Shown: positions 9,560-19,001 of the stretch, piece after piece
Numbering within the stretch: position 1 is the first letter of the stretch
How the letters are laid out: the number at the start of each line of letters is the position of its first letter
Assembly: GCA_015484845.1 (NCBI GenBank)
Contig: WFUT01000020.1
Span: 1-64,000, forward strand
Length of the DNA stretch: 64,000 nucleotides
Direction of reading: 5' to 3'
Origin: Desulfobulbaceae bacterium
Lineage (GTDB): Bacteria; Desulfobacterota; Desulfobulbia; Desulfobulbales; Desulfobulbaceae
The notes under the pieces: model-generated
Seen by the model: the letters and a program-made list of their open reading frames with translations, nothing else
Told to the model about the DNA's origin: nothing
The model's database searches: none
Program-made: the position numbers and the translations under genes

Positions 9560-11179
9560 ATGCCCGCTGACGGCACGGGACCGGTCGATCCCGTCCGGCT
9601 GCAGCCCTGGCTCGACAGGATAGCGGCCATGACCAGGGCCGTGCGCCTGCGTGACCTGGACATGCAGCTCGGTCGCAGGCCGGCGTGGGATACCGGCGCG
9701 CCGCTCACCCGGGCCGACCTGGCGGCGATCCGGCAACTTGACCGGAGCAGGGCTGGCGACCGGCTCTACTTCCAGGCCGTTGACCATTTCCTGCGCGTGC
9801 GGGTGGAACCGCTGCAGGCCATGCTCACCTCCTGGATGAAGGGGGCCAGGGCCCAGGTGAACGGCGAGGAGATCCCCTTCAACCAGGTCATCACCTGGTG
9901 CCAGGACACCGCCGACCACCAGGCCCGGCGCCTGCTCACCCGCGAGGTGCGCACCCTGTGCCGCTTCCTGGCCCCGCTCAGCCATGCCACCTGGCAGGGA
10001 CTGCTCGCCCTGGTGGAGGAGGAGCTGGGCTATGCCGGCTATCTCGAGTTCTGCGAACAGAAACGGGGCGTGCGCCTTGAAGAGGCCGCCGCCCTGGCCA
10101 CCGCCTTCCTCGAAGCGGGACGGGAACAACATCTCAGGCGGGTTGACGCCCTGCTCCGGGAGGTGACCGGCATCGAGCTCGGCCAGGCCTCCCGGTTCGA
10201 CGCCATCTACCTGCTGGGGTTGCGCTACCTGGACCGCTGTTTCCCCCGGTCCCTGCGCGTTGACGACATCCTCGCCTTTTTTGAGAAGGCCGGCTTTGAC
10301 CGAATCCGCAGCCCGGCCCTCACCATCCACCACCAGGGCCGGCCGGGCCGCCAGTCCTACTGCATGCCGGTGGCCGTCCCCGGCGAGATCCACATCGTCC
10401 TGGGCCCGCTGCAGGGCTGGCTGGATCTCGAGGCCCTCTGCCACGAGCTGGGTCATGCCCTCTCCTTCCTCTACACCGACAAGGGGCTCTCACCTCTGCA
10501 GACCGACTTCTTTCCCTCCAGCGGCCTGTCGGAGGCATTTGCCTTCCTGTTCCAGAAGATGGCCATGTCCGGGGAATTCCTCGAGGAGATCATCGGCCTT
10601 GACAGCGACGATGCCGCCGCCGTTGCCACGGTCCACCAGGTCAAGTGGGTGACGCTTGCCCGGAGGTACGCGGCCAAGATGGTCATCGAGTTCGAAAACT
10701 TCCGCCAACGCAGGCTCCGCAACGGGGAACCATTCTATGCCCGCACCATGCAGCGGGAGACCGGGTTCCACTATGATCCCGAGACCTATCTCTTTGACCT
10801 GATGCCGGACTTCTACACCCTGGATTACTTCCAGGGCTTCCTGGCCGCCGCCATCCTGGACGACCGGCTGCGGGATGCGGCCGGCAGCCGCTGGTACCGG
10901 CAGCCCGCGGCCGTGGCCCTGCTCATCTCCTGGTGGCGGCAGGGAAACCGCAGGGACCTGGTATCGTTTCTCAACAGGGAACTGGATCGTCCCCTGGACA
11001 TGGCCCCCTTTCTGGACATGGCCAGGCAGGCGCAGTGGACAGGGACGCTGCCGGCCGATGCTGCAGGACCGGCGAAGGGTGGTAAAAGAGATAAAAAAAG
11101 GGAGGCCGCCCCAAGGGCTGCCTCCCTGTCACCTGCTGCGGGGGATACGCGCAGGCACAAGCCATCAGGGGGCAGGTAA
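9560..11179 (+). CDS. M3-like (oligoendopeptidase F-type) zinc metallopeptidase
   Basis: 'LEALCHELGHALSFLYTDKG...SGLSEAFAFLFQKM' = HExxH plus downstream Glu, gluzincin architecture. Start placed at ATG 9560 because the upstream part of the 7754..11179 ORF is antisense to the GMC gene. Confidence 0.72.
   Translation: MPADGTGPVDPVRLQPWLDRIAAMTRAVRLRDLDMQLGRRPAWDTGAPLTRADLAAIRQLDRSRAGDRLYFQAVDHFLRVRVEPLQAMLTSWMKGARAQVNGEEIPFNQVITWCQDTADHQARRLLTREVRTLCRFLAPLSHATWQGLLALVEEELGYAGYLEFCEQKRGVRLEEAAALATAFLEAGREQHLRRVDALLREVTGIELGQASRFDAIYLLGLRYLDRCFPRSLRVDDILAFFEKAGFDRIRSPALTIHHQGRPGRQSYCMPVAVPGEIHIVLGPLQGWLDLEALCHELGHALSFLYTDKGLSPLQTDFFPSSGLSEAFAFLFQKMAMSGEFLEEIIGLDSDDAAAVATVHQVKWVTLARRYAAKMVIEFENFRQRRLRNGEPFYARTMQRETGFHYDPETYLFDLMPDFYTLDYFQGFLAAAILDDRLRDAAGSRWYRQPAAVALLISWWRQGNRRDLVSFLNRELDRPLDMAPFLDMARQAQWTGTLPADAAGPAKGGKRDKKREAAPRAASLSPAAGDTRRHKPSGGR
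11093..11126 (-). terminator. Intrinsic terminator of the 12170..11211 gene, lying inside the 3' end of the convergent peptidase CDS
   Basis: Minus strand GGGAGGCaGCCC-ttgg-GGCgGCCTCCC followed by TTTTTTT. Confidence 0.7.
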
Positions 11180-11210
11180 CCACCGGTTACGGCCCCGCCG
11201 ACGCGTTGGG

Positions 11211-12170
11211 TTACCTGCTGTCGGCCTTCTTGGCCTCGCGCTCCTTTTTCCGCCGTTCGTACTCGGCCTTGAGTTCCTGGTACTCCTTTTCGGCCTCCTG
11301 CAGGACCTTGTCCTGGCGCTCCTTGATCTCCCTGACCTTGGCCTCGATCTTCTCGGGCCTGATCTTCATGCCCTCGGCGCCGAACAGGGTGTTGGCCAGG
11401 TACTTGAAGGAAAAGAGCATCAGCTCCACGTCGTCCTCCCTGATCTTGGCCAGGGTCTCGTCGTCGACAACATAGGTGTCGAGAAAAGAGCTCTCAAAGA
11501 CAAAATTACGGAAAGAGTCCAGGTCGGTGGATGCCATGAAGAACATGCGCTTGGCCGCCTCGCTGAGTGAGGCCTGGTAGCCGAAGGACTTGCGGCGCAT
11601 GACCAGGCGCAGCCATTCCTTGTTCATCTCGTCGCGGACATCGACCCCCTGGTCGGCCCGCCACTCGCCGATGGTCCACTCCTTTGGCTCCTCGAACCCC
11701 TTGCAGTGCGGTTCCTTGACGATAAAGAAAAACTTCTCTTCCGCAGCGTCGTCGGTTCCGCCCTCGTGGAAATCGGCCATGCCCACGGGGTAATAGCGGC
11801 AGGCCGAAGGACGATCACTGTAGACCGTACAGCCATCGGGCGTGACAAAGGGGCAGGCCTTCTTGTCCCCGGTGAGCTTGATCTGGACGCCGGGCATGTC
11901 AGTCTTTTCCAGGTAGGTCGGCTGGGTATACCTGGTGATGAACTCGTGCGCCGGAATCCCCAGCCGCTTGCGCAGGATCAGGATGTCATAGGGTGTAAGG
12001 ATAATCTTGATGTTATGGCAGCAGGCCGTGAAACAGCTGACCCCCGGATGGCACTCGAACTTGAGCCGGGAATCGAGGCTCAGCTTCTCCGGCAGGATAT
12101 GGGACGGGTTCTTGTCTGTACTCTTGAAGGCCTCCTCTTTGTCAAGGGGCTGTTCCTTGTTCTGGCTCAT
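11211..12170 (-). CDS. YkgJ-family cysteine cluster protein
   Basis: 'CHPGVSCFTACCHNIKIILTPYDILILRKRLG...CPFVTPDGCTVYSDRPSACRYYPVG' Cys-cluster signature. Confidence 0.85.
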   Translation of the reverse strand: MSQNKEQPLDKEEAFKSTDKNPSHILPEKLSLDSRLKFECHPGVSCFTACCHNIKIILTPYDILILRKRLGIPAHEFITRYTQPTYLEKTDMPGVQIKLTGDKKACPFVTPDGCTVYSDRPSACRYYPVGMADFHEGGTDDAAEEKFFFIVKEPHCKGFEEPKEWTIGEWRADQGVDVRDEMNKEWLRLVMRRKSFGYQASLSEAAKRMFFMASTDLDSFRNFVFESSFLDTYVVDDETLAKIREDDVELMLFSFKYLANTLFGAEGMKIRPEKIEAKVREIKERQDKVLQEAEKEYQELKAEYERRKKEREAKKADSR

Positions 12171-12487
12171 TGCGGGCTAATCCTCTTCAGGGTTTGATAT
12201 ACGATATCCTGGACCCGGCCCGGCCCAGGCCGGCGGGCTTGCTGATCTCACATTGGACAAGGCATGGTATTCTACCATCTCCCCCTCTTCTGTCAAACCG
12301 AAATGGTGGCAGGGACGATGTTTTTCAACCGCCTGCCCGCACGGCCTCTTTTTTCGCTGCCGCAAGACCCTGCTTCCTTGCCATTTGCCCAAAAAGAATT
12401 TATAAAGAAAGAAAGAGAAACCGGGAATGGTTCCGGCGGCCCGCCGGCCGACAGCAAGGGACTTCCCGCATACCGCATCAGCTGCTC

Positions 12488-12709
12488 ATGAAAGCAAGAC
12501 AACCACTCTCCATGAAAAATATCTTCCTGACCCCCATCGACCTGAGCAAGGTCGAAACCCTCATCTATCACCTCCCGGATGGTCCGTCCTTTTCCGTGGA
12601 GATGGAAGGAATCGAGGGGCTTCTTGACCTGGAAATGGAGATGGGCGACATCTGCGACACCTCGGACATCGACGGTGTCATCCATTTCTTTCCCAAGGGC
12701 AACGCCTGA
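12488..12709 (+). CDS. Small hypothetical protein
   Basis: Short ORF (MKARQPLSMKNIFLTPIDLSKVETLIYHLPDGPSFSVEMEG...); could instead start at ATG 12512. Confidence 0.4.
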   Translation: MKARQPLSMKNIFLTPIDLSKVETLIYHLPDGPSFSVEMEGIEGLLDLEMEMGDICDTSDIDGVIHFFPKGNA

Positions 12710-12829
12710 TCCTGCCTGACAGGCTCCCTGCCCGCTCCCTGACCAGTCGTCCCGCCCGTGCCGGGACGGATCAGTACACTTCTTTTCCCTGGCCCTTCTG
12801 TTCAGCGGGGCCGGACCCTGGCCACCTCC

Positions 12830-13618
12830 ATGCTGAAGATCATCGACACCGGCAGTGACGGCCATATCCACACCCGTCTCTGCAACCACGCCGTCGGTAC
12901 CATGGAGGAGTATGTCCTGGCCGCCATGGACCGTGGCCTGCACTCCATGACCTTCCTGGAACACCTGGAGGTGGGCATCCACTCCAGCCCCAGGACCTGG
13001 CTCAGCAGGACCGACTTCGAGGAATACTTTCGCGAAGGCAACCGCCTCAGGGCCAGGTACGCCGACCGCATCACCATCAAGCTGGGCGTGGAGGCGGGCT
13101 ACAACCCGCACGAGACCGGGAACCTGCGTGCCGCCCTCCGGCAGTATCCATGGGACAGGGTCGGCCTTTCCTACCATTTCTACCTGGTGGGGGAGCGCCA
13201 CTGCAACCTGGTCAGTCGACGCCGGGAAAACCTGGACCTGCTGGCCGCGGAAGGCATCGACCGGGTGGTCACGGCCTACCTGGACGGCCTGCTGGCAGGT
13301 CTCGAGGTGGTGCAGCCCGACGTTGTCTGCCACCTGGACGCGGTCCTGCGCCACCACCCGGACATCCGCCTCGGCAAAGATCACCTGCGCCAGGTCGACA
13401 CCCTGCTGGCAGCCATGGCCGAGCGGGGCGTCGCTCTCGAGATCAACACCTCGGGCTACTCCATCCGCAACTGTCCCTTTCCCGAACCAGGCATCCTGGG
13501 CAGGGCAATGGCGCTGCACATCCCGCTCGTCGCCGGGTCCGACGCCCACCGGCCCGAGGACGTGGGCCGTTTTTTCCAGCGGCTGCCCGACTACGTGACA
13601 GACGCTGCTGCCGCCTGA
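12830..13618 (+). CDS. PHP-domain histidinol-phosphatase-like protein
   Basis: 'GSDGHIHTRLCNHAVGTMEEYVLAAMDRGL' (HxH), 'FLEH', 'VGLSYHF', 'CHLDAVLRHH', 'VAGSDAHRPEDVG' PHP motifs. Confidence 0.82.
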   Translation: MLKIIDTGSDGHIHTRLCNHAVGTMEEYVLAAMDRGLHSMTFLEHLEVGIHSSPRTWLSRTDFEEYFREGNRLRARYADRITIKLGVEAGYNPHETGNLRAALRQYPWDRVGLSYHFYLVGERHCNLVSRRRENLDLLAAEGIDRVVTAYLDGLLAGLEVVQPDVVCHLDAVLRHHPDIRLGKDHLRQVDTLLAAMAERGVALEINTSGYSIRNCPFPEPGILGRAMALHIPLVAGSDAHRPEDVGRFFQRLPDYVTDAAAA

Positions 13619-13956
13619 TCGCCGCTGACCCGTTGTACGTCATCCCGGGCTCCCCGTCCCTGCCCGGCCACCCGCCTGGCTGACAAATCCCTGACTCCCG
13701 GGAATCCTTCCCGGCCCAGGCCTTCCCGCCCTGCTGCCCACCACTGGCACCCACAACGCCACGATGCAGAAAAAAGACGAAAATACGGAACAATAAAAAA
13801 ACAAGCGGTCCAGGACCACGGCAAGCCAGGTTTTTTTCCCACCTGCGACCCTGTGTAAGAATTCTGTAAGGCTCTGTTGGTATACTTGCATACACTGGGG
13901 AGACAAGAGCCGGGCCACGGCCGAAAGAGCCAGTGCCGCCAGGGGAGGAAAACAGG

Positions 13957-14418
13957 ATGAAGAACGTGCACGCGGAAAAAGAGGAATGGATATCTGTTTC
14001 CGAGAGGATACTCCACGAACAGCCGGAAAGGCTGCAGGAACTGCTTCTTGACATCTCGAGAAGACATCCCGAGATGAGCTTTTACGCCGCCGACCTTGCC
14101 CGCCTGCGCATGGCCGGCAGGGAACGTGAAAAAGAGCTGGAGGAACTCTGGCAGGCACGGTCCGAGGACCGCATCGACGCCATTGTCAACAACCATTTCC
14201 CGGCAGGGGACCCGCTCTGCCGGGCCCTGTCCTTCCTGGCCGGCCTGGTCAGGACCAGGCTGACCGGCCGGGAAAGGGGGCAGGCCGGCAGAGACCTCTG
14301 CCACCGGGGAGAGGACTCTCCCCGCCTGTCGCGGTCTTGTCCGGAAGGAACTACCGCCTTCGGGCTCAGGGCACCGGGAGGTACTTCTCCATCACCCCCT
14401 TCAGGGAGGCCGCATTGA
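13957..14418 (+). CDS. Hypothetical protein
   Basis: ORF with acidic/Arg-rich N-terminal half after SD 'gggaggaaaacagg'. The 3' end overlaps the convergent HEAT/REC gene, so the C-terminus is uncertain. Confidence 0.4.
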   Translation: MKNVHAEKEEWISVSERILHEQPERLQELLLDISRRHPEMSFYAADLARLRMAGREREKELEELWQARSEDRIDAIVNNHFPAGDPLCRALSFLAGLVRTRLTGRERGQAGRDLCHRGEDSPRLSRSCPEGTTAFGLRAPGGTSPSPPSGRPH

Positions 14419-15997
14419 AGGGCTTGATCAGGATATCGTCGACCCCTGCCGCCTGGGCTGCCTCGTGGTCCTGGCTGTCGCTCTGGGTGGTGACCATGAT
14501 GACCGGCAGCTCTCCGGCCGGATAGATCTTCCGGATTCCCTCGGTCAGCTGGATACCGGATATCTCGGGCATGTTGAGGTCGGTCAGGACCAGGGCCGGC
14601 TTTTCTTCTTCCAGCCACTTCAACGCCCCGGCCGGGAACTCGAACAGGACCGGCTCAAAACCGAGCTCGTGCAGGGTCGCCTTGTAGATATTCAGGATCA
14701 TTCGCGAGTCGTCGACAGCGCAGATCTTTGCCCGCGCTCCGCCGGAATCGATGGTCCCGCCGGCCACCAGGGCGGCGAACTCCTCGAAACCGTTCTTCTT
14801 CAGCAGCCCGGCGTAATGGTCACGGATGTCCTGGTGGGCATGGGGCAGGTAGACCAGGGCCATTTCCCGGAAATAGTCCTCGCCGGCCAGGCTGAGGAAG
14901 ATATTGTCCACCTGGGCATTGACGATGATCTTGACGATGTGACGGGCCTCGTCGTTCCGGGCCTTGATCATGTTCTTGATGCCGGCGGCAAGTATCTCGT
15001 TGAAGTTACGATCAATGGCCCGTGCGGCAGCAATACAGACATGGTCTTCCGGGTCAGTGAGGCCCGCGGCCAGGGTATAGGCCCCCTTGCGCAGGGGCAG
15101 CATGGCCAGGGCCTCGTAGGCAGCGAACCGGACATTGGCGTTGCGCGGCTCGGAGTTGAGCAGCTTCCTGATCGGCATGATGGCGGACTCGTCACCGATC
15201 TCGCCGAGCACGTTGAGGGTGTGGATGAGGAGGTCGTCGTCCGCCTCCTTCAGGTTCTCGATCAGCACCGGCACGCACTTGCTGCCGATCCTGATCAATT
15301 CGTCCTTGGCATAGATGCGCATGTGCGCATGGTGGGAGCGCAGGGTATCGTTGAGTTTCTCCAGGGAGACCTGGTCCTGGACATCGGCAAAGATCCCCAG
15401 GATCAGCAGGTCCAGCTCGTTGTCGGTTCCCATCCGTTCCGCCAGCCGGTGCATGGCGGTCTGGGTGCCCACCTGGCCCAGGGCATGGATGGCGGCGATG
15501 ATCAGCTCCCGGTCCGCTGAATAGAGGTAGTCGGTCAGGGTATTGATCGACTGCGGGTCGCCGATCAGGCCGAGGGTCTCGATGATCAGCTTGATGGTGG
15601 GGCTGTCATCGGTCTGGCCCAGGAGGTCGATGAGGGCCAGGGTGGCGTCCTCGAGCCGCAGTTCACCCGCGGTCTGGATCATGATGGTCTTGTCGGTGAT
15701 CTCCGGGTCGCGCAGGCTGCGGATCAGGAGCTCGGGATAGGCGATCAGGTGCGAGATGAGGGTCTCCCGGATCACCGGCAGGCTTTCCGCCAGGTCCGGG
15801 TACTCGGTGAGGAGGTAGTTGAACAGGGGAATGGTGAAGTCGGCCTCACCCCGGGACAATTCATAGAGAAGCCGGTTCTGGGTCTTCTTGTCCACGCTGC
15901 CGAGATGATCAAGGACCAGCCGGGCCTTGATCCGGTCGCCGGTCTGGATATTGGCCCTGATCTCCTCAACCATATGTTCGGTATTGACGTCTGCCAT
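14366..15997 (-). CDS. HEAT-repeat protein with C-terminal response-regulator receiver domain
   Basis: Helical HEAT-like repeats ('LGLIGDPQSINTLTDYL', 'LNVLGEIGDESAIMPIRKLL') followed by REC 'KICAVDDSRMILNIYKATL...LVLTDLNMPEISGIQL...VIMVTTQ...DDILIKPF'. Confidence 0.88.
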   Translation of the reverse strand: MADVNTEHMVEEIRANIQTGDRIKARLVLDHLGSVDKKTQNRLLYELSRGEADFTIPLFNYLLTEYPDLAESLPVIRETLISHLIAYPELLIRSLRDPEITDKTIMIQTAGELRLEDATLALIDLLGQTDDSPTIKLIIETLGLIGDPQSINTLTDYLYSADRELIIAAIHALGQVGTQTAMHRLAERMGTDNELDLLILGIFADVQDQVSLEKLNDTLRSHHAHMRIYAKDELIRIGSKCVPVLIENLKEADDDLLIHTLNVLGEIGDESAIMPIRKLLNSEPRNANVRFAAYEALAMLPLRKGAYTLAAGLTDPEDHVCIAAARAIDRNFNEILAAGIKNMIKARNDEARHIVKIIVNAQVDNIFLSLAGEDYFREMALVYLPHAHQDIRDHYAGLLKKNGFEEFAALVAGGTIDSGGARAKICAVDDSRMILNIYKATLHELGFEPVLFEFPAGALKWLEEEKPALVLTDLNMPEISGIQLTEGIRKIYPAGELPVIMVTTQSDSQDHEAAQAAGVDDILIKPFNAASLKGVMEKYLPVP

Positions 15998-16023
15998 GCT
16001 TTTTCTCTCCCAGCCTTCAGCCG

Positions 16024-16044
16024 GCCGGGCACACCGGTGCCCGG
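16024..16044. repeat. Strong inverted repeat GCCGGGCAC/GTGCCCGGC
   Basis: Read directly, in the intergenic region upstream of the HEAT/REC gene. Confidence 0.5.
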
Positions 16045-16084
16045 CGTTTCCAGATCCGGACCGGCCCCAGGCAGGGCTCGCCCG

Positions 16085-16112
16085 CGGCAGAAAGGATTTT
16101 GCCTTCTGCCGC
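16085..16112. repeat. Strong inverted repeat GCGGCAGAA/TTCTGCCGC
   Basis: Read directly; contains 'GGATTTTGCCTTC', shared with the complement of repeat copy at 17907..18061. Confidence 0.5.
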
Positions 16113-16134
16113 AGGCGATTGCAGCCAGGACGTC

Positions 16135-17865
16135 TTACCCGGGCAGCCAGTCCACGCCGATTCGGCGGATCACGTTGAACCCACCGCTTAATACCATGGT
16201 ATTCTTTTTGCCGATATGGTCAAGGAATACCTGCACTTCGTAGGAACGGGTACCGGCATCGCAGAGGATAATCATGGTCTTGTCGTCCGGGATCTCCCGG
16301 TACCGGTCACGTACCTCGTTGTAGGGGATGGCCAGCCACCTGTCCTCGCCGAACTTGTCGACAAAGGGTCCGGTCTCCAGGGGATGGCGAATGTCCAGGG
16401 CCATCCAGCCGGGCTCGGCGTCAAAATCCTCCATCCAGGCCAGGAACCGGTCCATCTCCATCTTGCGCAACCGGCCGGCACAGAGGTTGTCGGCCACGTA
16501 GGCCGCGGCGTTGATGGAGTCGATGGCAGCGGAAAAGGGCGGCGCGTAGGCCATCTCGGCGACCATGAAGTCCTCGATGGTGGCGCCCTTGGCGATCATG
16601 ACCGCGGCCGCGTCGATGCGGGCGGAGATGGAATCGTTCATGACCCCGAAGCCCTGCAACCCCAGGACCCTGCGCGTCCTGCGGTCAAAGACCAGCAGGT
16701 AGACGACAATGGCCTCGCCGGGAAAGAAGTGGGCCCGGTCCGAGGGGGCGGTCAGGGCATAGTCGGCGTCAAAGCCCTCGGCAACAGCGGTCTCGTAGCT
16801 GATGCCGGTGGCGGCGATGCAGCGCTCAAAGGCCTTCATGATGAACGAGCCCACCACGCCGTCAAAGGTGGTGGGAATGCCGGCCATGTTGTCGGCCACG
16901 ATCCGGCCCTCCCGGTTGGCCAGGGAGCCCAGCGGCGCATAGGTCTCCTTGCCGGTCACCAGGTTGACCGTGGCGATGCAGTCGCCGGCCGCGTAGATAT
17001 CCGGGTCCGAGGTCTGCAGCCGCCGGTTGACCACGATGCCGCCCCAGGGCGCCACCAGCAGGCCGGCATCGCGGGCCAGGTCACTGCGGGGCCGCACGCC
17101 GGCGGCCATGATGACCAGGTCCGCCTCCAGGGTCCGCTGCGGCGTCTTGACCGCCACCACCCGGCCCTGGTCGTCGCCCACGATCTCCGAGGCCCCTTCG
17201 CCGGTATAGACGGCCACGTCCTTTTCCTGCAGGTGGTTCTTGAGCATGGCCGCCATCTGCCAGTCGACGATGCGCGGCAGGAGCTGGGGCATGAACTCCA
17301 CCAGCGCGGTCTCCACGCCCCAGAGATCGGTCAGGGCCTCGGCCATCTCGATACCGATGGCGCCGCCGCCGATGACCACGGCCTTGCCCACCTGGCCCCG
17401 GGCGATGCGTTTCTTGATTTCAATGGCCTTGTGCAGGTTGGCGATGGTGAACACGCCGTCCAGGTCGGTGCCGGGAATGGGCAGGACAAAGGGACTGGCG
17501 CCGGTGGCCAGCATCAACCGGTCCCAGGGCAGGTCCTTCTTCTCGCCGCTCTCCAGGTCCTCCACCTGCACGGTCCGGGCCTTGCGGTCGATGGCCAGGG
17601 CACGGGTGCCGGTCAGGACGCGAACGCCCTTGGCCTTTTCAAAGAACTTCGCGTCCCGCACCATGTGAAAGCTGGTGGAGCGCAGCTCGGCCTCGTCGGA
17701 GACATCGCCGCAGACATAGTAGGGGATGCCGCAGCCGCCATAGGAGATCAGGGTGTCCTGGTCGACCACGGTGACGTCCCAGTCCGGCCGCAGCCGTTTC
17801 AGGTGGCAGGCGGCCTTGGGCCCCGCGGCCACACCACCGATAATCACGATCTTCTTGCTCATCAC
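16135..17865 (-). CDS. FAD-dependent pyridine nucleotide-disulfide oxidoreductase (CoA-disulfide reductase-like) with C-terminal rhodanese domain
   Basis: 'KKIVIIGGVAAGPKAACHLKRLRP...ISYGGCGIPYYVCGDV' and 'VIGGGAIGIEMAEALTD'; rhodanese tail 'MIILCDAGTRSYEVQVFLDHIGKKNTMVLSGGF'. Confidence 0.9.
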   Translation of the reverse strand: MMSKKIVIIGGVAAGPKAACHLKRLRPDWDVTVVDQDTLISYGGCGIPYYVCGDVSDEAELRSTSFHMVRDAKFFEKAKGVRVLTGTRALAIDRKARTVQVEDLESGEKKDLPWDRLMLATGASPFVLPIPGTDLDGVFTIANLHKAIEIKKRIARGQVGKAVVIGGGAIGIEMAEALTDLWGVETALVEFMPQLLPRIVDWQMAAMLKNHLQEKDVAVYTGEGASEIVGDDQGRVVAVKTPQRTLEADLVIMAAGVRPRSDLARDAGLLVAPWGGIVVNRRLQTSDPDIYAAGDCIATVNLVTGKETYAPLGSLANREGRIVADNMAGIPTTFDGVVGSFIMKAFERCIAATGISYETAVAEGFDADYALTAPSDRAHFFPGEAIVVYLLVFDRRTRRVLGLQGFGVMNDSISARIDAAAVMIAKGATIEDFMVAEMAYAPPFSAAIDSINAAAYVADNLCAGRLRKMEMDRFLAWMEDFDAEPGWMALDIRHPLETGPFVDKFGEDRWLAIPYNEVRDRYREIPDDKTMIILCDAGTRSYEVQVFLDHIGKKNTMVLSGGFNVIRRIGVDWLPG

Positions 17866-17906
17866 AATCCTCCATGAAAAGTTGGTCCCTCAATCCCGCG
17901 ATTGAC

Positions 17907-18061
17907 CATCCCGGGGGACGGGAAAATGAAGGCAAAATCCCCTTGCGCGGCCAGTGCGCCGAAAAAACCGGACACGTTCACATAAGCCGCTGCTACGGCA
18001 AGGGAGATCCATTCTCCATCCTCGAAGGGCAGGATGCGGGTGGTAATAATTGACAGTCTGC
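17907..18061 (+). repeat. Intergenic structured repeat, copy D
   Basis: Aligns with copies A, B, C, E: 'GGACGGGAAAATGAAG' (also in A), 'GCGGCCAGTGCGCCGAAAAAACCGGAC', 'GGGAGAtccatTCTCC' hairpin, tail 'TCGAAGGGCAGGATGCGGGTGGTAATAATTGACAGTCTGC'. Confidence 0.7.
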
Positions 18062-18104
18062 GACCCGGCCCCGGCCGGTGACGGCGGCGCCGGGCCGTGA
18101 ACCG

Positions 18105-18452
18105 TCAACTATGTTTTTCCCGGTTGTGGCGGTACATGTGGATATGCATCTTCTCGAAGGTCACCAGCCCCTCCTCGATGACCGGGTCGATCACCTCGAG
18201 AAACTCCTCCAGCATGCGCCTGGTATCCACCAGTTCGATGATCACCGGCAGGTCCTCGGACAGGCGGAGGATCGACGCGGTCTTGATCCGCGAGTTAGCG
18301 CCATAGCCCATCATGCCCCGCAGCACGGTGGCGCCGGCGATCCCGCACTCGCGGGCCTTGACCACGATCCACTCGTAGAGCTGCCGGCCCTCGCAGCGGC
18401 TGCTCTCGCCGATGATGATGCGCAGCATGTATCCTTCCTGCGGTAACTCCAT
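18105..18452 (-). CDS. DUF190 domain protein (CrcB-associated)
   Basis: 'MLRIIIGESSRCEGRQLYEWIVVKARECGIAGATVLRGMMGYGANSRIKTASILRLSEDLPVIIELVD' is DUF190-like. Confidence 0.88.
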   Translation of the reverse strand: MELPQEGYMLRIIIGESSRCEGRQLYEWIVVKARECGIAGATVLRGMMGYGANSRIKTASILRLSEDLPVIIELVDTRRMLEEFLEVIDPVIEEGLVTFEKMHIHMYRHNREKHS

Positions 18453-18454
18453 AA

Positions 18455-18847
18455 CTACCTCCAGATCCCGGAAGCAATGACCCTGCCCAGCCAGACCATG
18501 ACCAGGCCGACAAGCACCTGGGTGGTGGCGTTGATGGCGGCCAGGTCCACCCGCCCGTTACGGATCAGGGCCAGGGTCTCATTGCCAAAGGTGGAAAACG
18601 TGGTAAAGGCCCCGAGCAGGCCGATGAGAATAAAGGAACGGGCCTCCACGGAGAGAAATCCGCGGCTCTCGACCAGGAAACTCAGGAAACCGATAACAAA
18701 ACAGCCGATCAGGTTAACGGCCATGGTACCGAAGGGAAACAGGATCGAACCCGACCAGGCCTGGACCCAGCCACTGACCAGGTACCGCAGGACGGCCCCG
18801 ACAAATCCTCCCGAGCCGATTACAGACAGCCTGAGCAAAGTATTCAT
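18455..18847 (-). CDS. crcB: Fluoride efflux channel CrcB/Fluc
   Basis: 'GGFVGAVLRYLVS', 'PFGTMAVNLIGCFVIGFL', 'GLLGAFTTFSTFGNETLALI' CrcB signatures. Confidence 0.95.
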   Translation of the reverse strand: MNTLLRLSVIGSGGFVGAVLRYLVSGWVQAWSGSILFPFGTMAVNLIGCFVIGFLSFLVESRGFLSVEARSFILIGLLGAFTTFSTFGNETLALIRNGRVDLAAINATTQVLVGLVMVWLGRVIASGIWR

Positions 18848-19001
18848 GGATCAAGCGGCTCCTCATCCCCGCACATCGCACGCACCTCCGTTTTGCAGAC
18901 AACCCGGCCCGGCGTACCGGATTCCTGTCATCAATCCTCCGATGGTCGGCAACAGTCTCCGGCCGGATGCCACTGTTGCCTCCCTCAAGACACCTGTCGA
19001 A

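Noticed and set aside
12290-12440. Possible additional repeat copy upstream of the small ORF
   Set aside because: Shares only short A-tract/GC fragments with the family; no convincing ordered hairpins or conserved tail.
18848-18975. Possible fluoride riboswitch upstream of crcB
   Set aside because: A 'GATTGATGACAGG' stretch is faintly reminiscent of the crcB motif, but I could not build the conserved GGnGATGG-type stem and pseudoknot.
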